A stretch of 64,000 bases of DNA from contig NZ_JACHJP010000012.1 of NCBI RefSeq assembly GCF_014203715.1, positions 186,001 to 250,000 of the forward strand, given 5' to 3'. Below, piece after piece: positions 58,215-64,000 of this stretch. This stretch comes from Streptosporangium saharense. Lineage in GTDB: Bacteria > Actinomycetota > Actinomycetes > Streptosporangiales > Streptosporangiaceae. Both the position numbers and the translations under genes were made by a program. Below the pieces are notes generated by a model. The model was not told where the DNA came from, did not search any database, and worked only from the letters and a program-made list of their open reading frames with translations. Position 1 is the first letter of the stretch. Each line of letters opens with the position of its first letter.

Positions 58215-59777
58215 ATGTCCGGCAGGCAGCACAGGGAGACGGAGTTAGCGCGGCGGATTCGCGCCAGGGGGCTCGCCACGGGGCGCAATCCCGCTCAGAT
58301 CGCCGAAGAGATCCACGACAAGTGTGGTCCGCAGTTCGGGACCACTCGCATCAAATCTCATCGTCTCGCACACGGTGTCGCTCTCGCCGACGTGATCGAA
58401 CAGATACGGGCACTGTTCGAACGCGACGGCAAGGCAGCTCCGGGGATCGGGGAGACGCTTCTGTCCGCCTATGAGAGCGGTCTGAAGCGTCCCGGGCCCG
58501 AATACCTCCACTACCTGTGTTCCGCCTACCGGGTCGAACCGCCCTCCCTCGGCTACGAGGGGCCCTGCATCTGTGGCCACGGCCACAGGATGCCGGGTGC
58601 CGTCCGGAGTGATCTCCAGGATGGAAGACCCGACACTTCCCCTGGTCCGCGTGAGTCGCTGATCCAACAGATCAGCGACGGCCCCTCCGCGGACGGGAGC
58701 GAGGAGGACGAGAACGTGTTGCGGAGAACGCTCTTGAGGATTCTGGCGGGTGGCACCGTCGTCGGCCTCGACGGGCAGGTGCTCGGAGCGGTGGAGAACA
58801 TCCGGCGGAGGATGGACGAGACCCTGGTCTCGGGCACCGTCTCACCCGCGATGCTCGACCAGTGGGAGGAGTCCACCGTCGGCTTCGGCCGCCAGTACAT
58901 GAACACCCCGCCCTTACGCCTGCTGTGCGACGTTCTGCTTGAGTTCAGCGCCGTGCGCAAGGCCATGGAGCACCGCCAGCCGGTCGATCTGCAGGAACGG
59001 CTGTGCCGCATGGCGGCCCAGCTCGCGGGTCTCAGTGGCATGATCATGATCAATCTCGGTGACCAGAGGATGGCCCGGTCCTTCTTCAGGACGGGCAGGA
59101 TCGCCGCGGACGACACCGGGGACCGCGCGCTGCGGGCCTGGGTCATCGCGCGGGAGGCTCTGGTCCCGCTCTACTACGGCGATCCGCGCGAGGCGCTCAA
59201 CCTCGCCAGGAAGAGCCGCGACCTGGCGGGGCAGACGCCGTGCGCGGCCCAGGCCATGGCTCCCGTCGTCGAGGCCCGCGCGCTGGCGATGATGTCGAAC
59301 ACCGGCAAGAAGGACGTCGTCGACCAGGCGAAGCGGGCGCTGGCCCGAGCCAGGGCGGCCTTCTCCCAGATGGGGGCGGCCGAGCAGGAGGACGCGGCCT
59401 TCGGATACACCGAGCGGCAGCTCTACTTCCACCAGGGTGACGCCCTGGTCAAGCTGGGCCAGCCCATGGAGGCCGACCTCATCCTTGAGCAGGCCCTCAC
59501 CAAGTACGGCCCGAGCGACTGGCTCGATCCGACGTTCATCAAGTTCGACCGGGCCAAGTGCAAGCTCCTCGAAGGCGATGTCGGCGAGGCGCTCACGATC
59601 GCCAAGGCCGCGCTCGCCAGCCTGGGGGAGGGGTGCAAGCCCGACATCCTCATGCAGCGGGCCCACGAGGTCGCCAGGGACGTCGAGGTCAAGGATCCCA
59701 ACAACCCCGAACTGAAGCTCTATCTGGAGATGCTGCGGGCCGCGGCGGTGGCCGATCCGGTCGAGGGGGAGGTGTGA
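58215..59777 (+). CDS. Helix-turn-helix regulator with TPR-like C-terminal domain
   Basis: A 520-residue protein starting at ATG 58215 after GAGAGGGG. The N-terminal 120 residues are DNA-binding-like: ARRIRARGLATGRNPAQIAEEIHDKCGPQFGTTRIKSHRLAHGVALADVIEQI, then GETLLSAYESGLKRPGPEYLHYLCSAYRV and a YEGPCICGHGH segment that could bind metal. The long C-terminal region is helical with TPR-like repeats (LINLGDQRMARSFFRTGRIAADDTGD, ALNLARKSRDLAGQTPCAAQAM, QGDALVKLGQPMEADLILEQALTKYG). This combination is a common actinomycete family of XRE-like regulators, thought to sense peptides or proteins. Targets are unknown. Its stop overlaps the start of the GNAT gene. Confidence 0.85.
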   Translation: MSGRQHRETELARRIRARGLATGRNPAQIAEEIHDKCGPQFGTTRIKSHRLAHGVALADVIEQIRALFERDGKAAPGIGETLLSAYESGLKRPGPEYLHYLCSAYRVEPPSLGYEGPCICGHGHRMPGAVRSDLQDGRPDTSPGPRESLIQQISDGPSADGSEEDENVLRRTLLRILAGGTVVGLDGQVLGAVENIRRRMDETLVSGTVSPAMLDQWEESTVGFGRQYMNTPPLRLLCDVLLEFSAVRKAMEHRQPVDLQERLCRMAAQLAGLSGMIMINLGDQRMARSFFRTGRIAADDTGDRALRAWVIAREALVPLYYGDPREALNLARKSRDLAGQTPCAAQAMAPVVEARALAMMSNTGKKDVVDQAKRALARARAAFSQMGAAEQEDAAFGYTERQLYFHQGDALVKLGQPMEADLILEQALTKYGPSDWLDPTFIKFDRAKCKLLEGDVGEALTIAKAALASLGEGCKPDILMQRAHEVARDVEVKDPNNPELKLYLEMLRAAAVADPVEGEV

Positions 59778-60265
59778 AGGTCCGGCGTTATCGCCGGTCC
59801 GACCTCGACTCCGTCCGGTCGCTGCACCAGGTCTGCCTCGCCCAGGTCGGGCTCTTTCCCGGCGACGGGGTCTACTACGACGACGACCTGCCACGGATCG
59901 AGGAGATCTACCTCGCCGACGGAGGGGAGTTCCTGGTCGGGGAGACCCCCGACGGGCGGGTCATGGCGATGGGCGGGCTCCGTCGCGTCGACGACGCCTC
60001 GGCGGAGATGTGCCGTCTGCGGGTCCACCCCGAGTTCCAGCGGCGTGGGTTCGGCGACCGGATGGTCACGGAGTTGGAGAACCGCGCGGTCGGGCTGGGA
60101 TACACCCGGCTTCGCGGGGACACCACGCTGAACCAGCCGGCCGCGATCCATCTCTATCGCAAACATGGCTGGCGTGAGATCCGTCGTGAGGGACGGGGCG
60201 AGCACACCGTGGTCTACATGGAGAAGGACCCCTTGATTTCCCCCACGCCCGCCTCAGATAAATAA
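59774..60265 (+). CDS. GNAT-family N-acetyltransferase
   Basis: A 163-residue acetyltransferase. GTG 59774 lies within the stop of the regulator gene (GTGA), after GAGGGGG. VRRYRRSDLDSVRSLHQVC is the N-terminal strand; MCRLRVHPEFQRRGFGDRMVTELENRAVGLGY is the acetyl-CoA-binding region with Q-R-R-G-F-G; and NQPAAIHLYRKHGWREIRRE is the C-terminal part. The substrate is not known. Coupling to the regulator suggests related expression. Confidence 0.88.
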   Translation: MKVRRYRRSDLDSVRSLHQVCLAQVGLFPGDGVYYDDDLPRIEEIYLADGGEFLVGETPDGRVMAMGGLRRVDDASAEMCRLRVHPEFQRRGFGDRMVTELENRAVGLGYTRLRGDTTLNQPAAIHLYRKHGWREIRREGRGEHTVVYMEKDPLISPTPASDK

Positions 60266-60352
60266 CACGATTTATCGCCGCTTAGATTAATATTTGGCGA
60301 AATGTCGGGATAATTATTTGCTTGTGAGGATTTCGACGAGCCATCCGTGAAA

Positions 60353-60802
60353 TCACCCCAGCCGGGACACGACCTCCGGCAGGGTGGGAGGTTCGAGGGC
60401 GTCGGGGAGGACGGCCATCTCCTCCAGGGAGAACCAGCCGTGGCCCAGGTAGGTCTCGCGCTCCTCGACGGTGAACGCCCCGGGGACGACCTCGGGAGTG
60501 TGGTCGAACCTGGCCAGGTAGAACCGCTCGGTCTTGACGTAGTGGACGCCGAGCCAGTCGAACTCCCTGGGCACCGCCAGCCACCGGTCGAGCACCGCGG
60601 ACCCCGGCAGGCCGGTCTCCTCGGTCAGCTCCCGCCGGGCGGCCTCCAGCGGCGTCTCCCCGGGGTCGATCCCGCCGCCCGGCGGCTCCCACAGGGTCCT
60701 GCCCATGACCGGGTCGCGCCAGTGCAGCAGCAGCACCCGTCCATCGTCCGCCACGCAGACCACCCGGGCCGCGGGACGGTCGCTCACCTCAGGGTCGCTC
60801 AT
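60353..60802 (-). CDS. NUDIX hydrolase
   Basis: A 149-residue hydrolase of nucleoside diphosphate-linked compounds. The NUDIX box G-x5-E-x7-REUxEExGU is complete: GGIDPGETPLEAARRELTEETGL. It opens with ARVVCVADDGRVLLLHWRDPVMGRTLWEPPGGG. The C-terminal part (TYLGHGWFSLEEMAVLPDALEPPTL) is typical of the family. ATG 60802 is the start. It converges with the GNAT gene across an 87-base AT-rich spacer. The substrate cannot be inferred. Confidence 0.92.
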   Translation of the reverse strand: MSDPEVSDRPAARVVCVADDGRVLLLHWRDPVMGRTLWEPPGGGIDPGETPLEAARRELTEETGLPGSAVLDRWLAVPREFDWLGVHYVKTERFYLARFDHTPEVVPGAFTVEERETYLGHGWFSLEEMAVLPDALEPPTLPEVVSRLG

Positions 60803-60926
60803 GGACCCCGGACGCTACCACCGCGCGTCCGCCAACCGCGGTGCGGGTGGAGGCGGGTGACGCGCTGTACTCTGCCCAGGTCGGTGTTGTGGCACCGTAC
60901 GATCCGACCCCTTCGAGAGTGAAGTC

Positions 60927-60989
60927 ATGAGCGAGCGAGTCACAGGGCCCGGCGCGGGCCACCAGCGGCCGAACGGGGAGGGCGCATGA
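60927..60989 (+). CDS. Possible 20-residue leader peptide upstream of purU
   Basis: An ATG at 60927, preceded by GAGAGTGAAG, opens a short frame (MSERVTGPGAGHQRPNGEGA) whose TGA at 60987-60989 overlaps the purU ATG as ATGA. It could be a translated leader coupling purU translation. Such a short frame can arise by chance, so confidence is low. Confidence 0.35.
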   Translation: MSERVTGPGAGHQRPNGEGA

Positions 60990-61840
60990 GCTCCGAGGCC
61001 CAGTTCGTCCTGACGCTGTCGTGTCCGGACCGTCCCGGAGTGGTGGCCGCCGTCTCCGGCCTCCTGGCCGGGCGAGAGTGCAACATCATCGAGAGCCAGC
61101 AGTTCGGGGACCCCGTCTCCCAGCGGTTCTTCATGCGCGTGCAGTTCTCCTCTTCGCTGTCCGACGCGGCCCTGCGCGAGGCCTTCGCCGCGCTCGCCCC
61201 CGACTTCGGCATGGACTTCAAGCTGAGGGACACCGCGGTCAGGCAGCGGGTGCTGGTGCTGGTCAGCAAGTTCGGCCACTGCCTCAACGACCTGCTCTAC
61301 CGGACGCGCTCCGGGCTGCTCGACATCGAGATGGTCGGCGTGGTCTCCAACCACCCGGATCTGCGCCCGCTGACCCAGTCGTACGGTGTCGACTATCACC
61401 ACCTGCCGGTCACCCCGGACACCAAGGCCAGGCAGGAGGCGGAGATCCTCGCCCTGGTCGAGCACTACCAGGCCGACCTGGTGGTGCTCGCGCGCTACAT
61501 GCAGGTGCTGTCCGAGGACCTGTGCGTCAAGCTGGCCGGGAACGTGATCAACATCCACCACTCGTTCCTGCCGTCGTTCAAGGGGGCCAAGCCGTACCAC
61601 CAGGCACACTCGCGCGGGGTGAAGCTGATCGGCGCGACCGCCCACTATGTGACCGCGGACCTCGACGAGGGCCCGATCATCGAGCAGGAGGTCGCCCGGG
61701 TCAACCACACCCACTCGGCGGAGGACCTGGCCGCCATCGGCCGCGACGTCGAGTGCCAGGTCCTGGCCCGGGCCGTACGGTGGCACACCGAGCAGCGCGT
61801 CCTGCTCGACGGGCACAAGACCATCGTCTTCCCCCGCTGA
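60986..61840 (+). CDS. purU: Formyltetrahydrofolate deformylase
   Basis: A 284-residue enzyme that hydrolyses 10-formyltetrahydrofolate to formate and tetrahydrofolate, supplying formate and balancing one-carbon pools. An N-terminal ACT domain (residues 6 to about 85: FVLTLSCPDRPGVVAAVSGLLAGRECNIIESQQFGD) precedes the formyltransferase domain, with VLVSKFGHCLNDLLYR, GVVSNHPDLRPL and the active-site NIHHSFLPSFKGAKPYHQA, whose asparagine and histidine are catalytic with the aspartate in TADLDEGPII. GGGAGG precedes the ATG at 60986. A hairpin follows the gene. Confidence 0.95.
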   Translation: MSSEAQFVLTLSCPDRPGVVAAVSGLLAGRECNIIESQQFGDPVSQRFFMRVQFSSSLSDAALREAFAALAPDFGMDFKLRDTAVRQRVLVLVSKFGHCLNDLLYRTRSGLLDIEMVGVVSNHPDLRPLTQSYGVDYHHLPVTPDTKARQEAEILALVEHYQADLVVLARYMQVLSEDLCVKLAGNVINIHHSFLPSFKGAKPYHQAHSRGVKLIGATAHYVTADLDEGPIIEQEVARVNHTHSAEDLAAIGRDVECQVLARAVRWHTEQRVLLDGHKTIVFPR

Positions 61841-61861
61841 GGCGCCGAGCTGAGACGCCGC

Positions 61862-61890
61862 GCGGGGCCGTCCTCGACGACCGGCCCCGC
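61862..61890. terminator. Terminator-like hairpin between convergent genes
   Basis: GCGGGGCCG/CGGCCCCGC (61862-61870, 61882-61890), a perfect 9-bp stem with an 11-base loop, lies between the stops of purU and the prolyl oligopeptidase gene. Confidence 0.65.
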
Positions 61891-61902
61891 AACGGTGGGT
61901 CG

Positions 61903-63975
61903 TCAGACCGCCAGGCCCGTGTGGTGGGCGAGGAAGGTGAGCTGGTCGGCCGCGAGTTCGACGGACTTGCTGACCGCCCGCGCCCCGTGACCAGCCTCGG
62001 CCTCGTTGCGCAGCAGGATCGGCCGGTCGGCGGCCTGGGCGTGCTGCAGGGCCGCGCACATCTTCCAGGCGTGCAGCGGGTGGACCCGGGTGTCTGACTG
62101 GAAGACCGTGAACAGCGTCGCCGGATAGGAGACGCCCTCGCGGACGCGGTGGTAGGGCGAGTAGGCGTGCAGCCAGGCGAACTCCTCAGGCTTGTCTGCG
62201 GAGCCGTACTCGACGTTCCACGTCGCGCCCAGGCCGAACTGCTCGTAACGGATCATGTCCAGCAGCGGGGCCGAGCAGACGACCGCGGCGTACAGCTCGG
62301 GACGCTGGGTGAGGGCGGCGCCGACCAGGAGGCCGCCGTTCGAGCCGCCGGAGATGGCCAGCTGCTCCGAGGTGGTGACCCCGGTGGCGATCAGGTGCTC
62401 GGCCGCCGCGTGCAGGTCGTCGAAGACGTTCTGCTTGTTGGCGAGCATGCCCGCCCTGTGCCACTCCTCGCCCTGCTCGCCGCCGCCGCGCAGCTGGGCG
62501 ATGGCGTAGGCGCCGCCCGCCTCGACCCAGGTCAGGATCGACGCCGAGTAACCGGGGGTCATCGAGATGCCGAAGCCGCCGTAGCCGTACAGGATCGTGG
62601 GACGCGGGCCCTCGACGCCCGGTTTGGTGATCACCAGCATGTGGACCTCGGCGCCGTCCGCGGAGCGGTAGACCACCTGCTCGGTGGTGACGTCGGGCAC
62701 CTCGACGGCGCCGGGGGAGGCGGCCCACAGCGTGGTCTCGCCGGTGCGGGCGTCGTAGCGCTGGATGCTCGGCGGGGTGGTGTTGTCGGTGTAGCCGAAC
62801 CAGGCCTCGTGACCGCCCTCGGGCCGCTCGACGATGCCGCCGATCGTGCCGAGCCCCGGCGTCGGCACCTGGCCGACGCGCTCACCCGTCACCAGGTCGT
62901 GCACGGAGATCTCGCTGATCGCGTGACGGGTCCAACCGGCGAGCATGACCGGCCGGTCCAGGTCGTCGAGGATCGCGAAGTCCGAGAGCACGGCCTCCTC
63001 GTCCTGCGGGATCAGGTCACGCCAGTGCTCGGGCTGGGGCAGCGACGGGTCGGTGACGCAGACGCGCGCCCGGGGGGCGTCCAGGTCGGTGAAGGCGTAG
63101 AGCCTGCCGTCACGGCCGAAGTGCAGCGCGGTCTGGGCGTCGAGACCCTCCTGGACGACGACCAGGTCGGGTGAGTCGGGGGAGGAAGCGGTGAGGTCGG
63201 CGATCCACAGGTCGTTGCGCGGGGCCGTACCCCTGGAGGCGGAGATCTGCAGCCAGCGGCCGTCGCGGGAGACCGCGACCCCGTAGTAGTTGGTCTTCTC
63301 CAGGTCCTTGCCGAAGATCAGCGCGTCCTCCTCGGTCGAGGTGCCGACCCGGTGCAGGTAGACGCGGCGGTGGAACTGCTCCTCACCCTCGGGCACCTCG
63401 GTCGAGGGCAGCCTGCGCACGTAGTAGAACGCCTTGCCCCCGGGCAGCCACGCGATCGGGGAGTAGCGGCACCGGTCGATCGGCCCCTCGATCCGCTCGC
63501 CCGAGGCGACGTCGAGCAGGTAGAGGCTGGACTCCTCGTCGCCCCCGACGGAGACCTGGTAGGCCAGCAGCCTGCCCTCTTTGTCGGGCTGCCAGGAGTC
63601 GAGCGTGGTCAGCCCGCTGGGGTCGAGCGCCATCGGGTCGAGCAGCGCGCGCTCGGTCCCGTCGGGATCGACGGTGTAGAGGACCGCGTGCTCCTGGTCG
63701 GGGGTGCGCCGCATGAAGAACCGCCGCTCGCCACGCCAGACGGGAGCGCCGATCGAGCCTGACCTGAGCAGCTCGGCGACCCGTGCCTTCAACCTGTCGC
63801 GGCCGGTGAGCGCCCCCAGCTCCGCGGACAGGAGCTTCTCCTGCGCGGCCAGCCACTCCTCCGTCGCCGGGCCGCCCGGGTCTTCCAGCCAGCGGTAGGG
63901 GTCGGCGACGGGGACGCCGTGGAGCTCTTCGACGAGGTCGTCACGGCCTGCTGCTGGGTATGGCTGTCGGGTCAT
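61903..63975 (-). CDS. Prolyl oligopeptidase (S9A family)
   Basis: A 690-residue serine peptidase that cleaves small peptides after proline. The N-terminus (YPAAGRDDLVEELHGVPVADPYRWLEDP) and the seven-bladed propeller repeats up to about residue 400 fit the family. The catalytic domain holds the serine in AISGGSNGGLLVG, the aspartate near VFQSDTRVHPLHAWKM, and the histidine in EAGHGARA. GYGGFGISMTPGYSASIL and AIAQLRGGGEQGEEWHRAG are conserved. There is no signal peptide, so it is cytoplasmic. The last 25 bases of the window hold only its upstream region. Confidence 0.95.
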   Translation of the reverse strand: MTRQPYPAAGRDDLVEELHGVPVADPYRWLEDPGGPATEEWLAAQEKLLSAELGALTGRDRLKARVAELLRSGSIGAPVWRGERRFFMRRTPDQEHAVLYTVDPDGTERALLDPMALDPSGLTTLDSWQPDKEGRLLAYQVSVGGDEESSLYLLDVASGERIEGPIDRCRYSPIAWLPGGKAFYYVRRLPSTEVPEGEEQFHRRVYLHRVGTSTEEDALIFGKDLEKTNYYGVAVSRDGRWLQISASRGTAPRNDLWIADLTASSPDSPDLVVVQEGLDAQTALHFGRDGRLYAFTDLDAPRARVCVTDPSLPQPEHWRDLIPQDEEAVLSDFAILDDLDRPVMLAGWTRHAISEISVHDLVTGERVGQVPTPGLGTIGGIVERPEGGHEAWFGYTDNTTPPSIQRYDARTGETTLWAASPGAVEVPDVTTEQVVYRSADGAEVHMLVITKPGVEGPRPTILYGYGGFGISMTPGYSASILTWVEAGGAYAIAQLRGGGEQGEEWHRAGMLANKQNVFDDLHAAAEHLIATGVTTSEQLAISGGSNGGLLVGAALTQRPELYAAVVCSAPLLDMIRYEQFGLGATWNVEYGSADKPEEFAWLHAYSPYHRVREGVSYPATLFTVFQSDTRVHPLHAWKMCAALQHAQAADRPILLRNEAEAGHGARAVSKSVELAADQLTFLAHHTGLAV

Positions 63976-64000
63976 GGCAGGAACCCTATGACCTCGGGAA

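Noticed and set aside
60266..60352. AT-rich spacer between GNAT and NUDIX genes as a foreign insert or small gene
   Set aside because: It is only 87 bases between convergent genes, with no reading frame or repeat ends; an AT-rich terminator region is the simpler view.

Overview
The window is a 64 kb piece of a high-GC actinomycete chromosome. Coding GC is high (roughly 70 percent by eye), GTG starts with purine-rich ribosome sites are common, and genes are often coupled through GTGA or ATGA overlaps. The gene content (two-domain CbiX-like chelatase, CysG, tandem membrane GTPases next to an accessory ssb, EttA, GlbO, helix-turn-helix/TPR regulator, large NACHT-LRR protein) fits Streptosporangiaceae or a close relative. 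That placement is inference, not a database result.

Layout. 1-1.75 kb: end of a rhamnose-catabolism operon (bifunctional aldolase/dehydrogenase, rhamnulokinase). 1.9-8.2 kb: a mixed set with a DUF6348-like protein, an ADP-ribosylglycohydrolase, a secreted lipase, and a small protein coupled to a DUF4132 protein. 8.37-11.08 kb: a decayed integrative element in tRNA-Arg(UCU). It is bounded by the intact tRNA and a degraded copy of the tRNA 3' half, and holds an AT-rich SLATT-like membrane protein gene, a YdcF-family gene, a broken GntR regulator and a broken tyrosine integrase. 11.3-14.9 kb: phosphotransferase, cobD, cobQ and a SHOCT protein. 14.9-18.3 kb: a 1120-residue NLR-like NACHT-LRR protein. 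18.3-24.4 kb: acyltransferase/patatin pair, FAD monooxygenase, quinone oxidoreductase, receptor-type Ser/Thr kinase. 24.4-29.9 kb: an ABC importer operon with a HAD phosphatase and a divergent GntR regulator. 30-34.4 kb: small genes, an orphan-looking response regulator and a LolD/FtsX-type ABC exporter. 34.4-37.3 kb: a structured leader, a substrate-binding-protein homologue without signal peptide, and a secreted sulfatase. 37.3-40.1 kb: lutABC for lactate oxidation. 40.8-44.2 kb: CbiX-like protein, cobT and cysG. 44.2-54.1 kb: two membrane GTPases, ssb, diguanylate cyclase, ettA, thioesterase. 54.1-64 kb: GH13 glucosidase, glbO, MscS channel, helix-turn-helix/TPR regulator, GNAT, NUDIX, purU and a prolyl oligopeptidase.

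How the genes connect. Cobamide and siroheme genes (cobD, cobQ, cobT, cysG and the CbiX-like gene) lie in two clusters. A sulfur theme links the sulfatase, the SBP-like protein and cysG, and the last two share a 10-bp upstream motif. The best candidates for undescribed biology are: the structured leader at 34.5-34.74 kb; the NACHT-LRR gene; the SLATT-like cargo of the tRNA island; a highly iterated 10-bp palindrome, GCCGTACGGC; and two hairpin-rich gene-free stretches at 49.86-50.12 and 57.36-57.58 kb. All were found by reading the sequence; no search or folding program was run.
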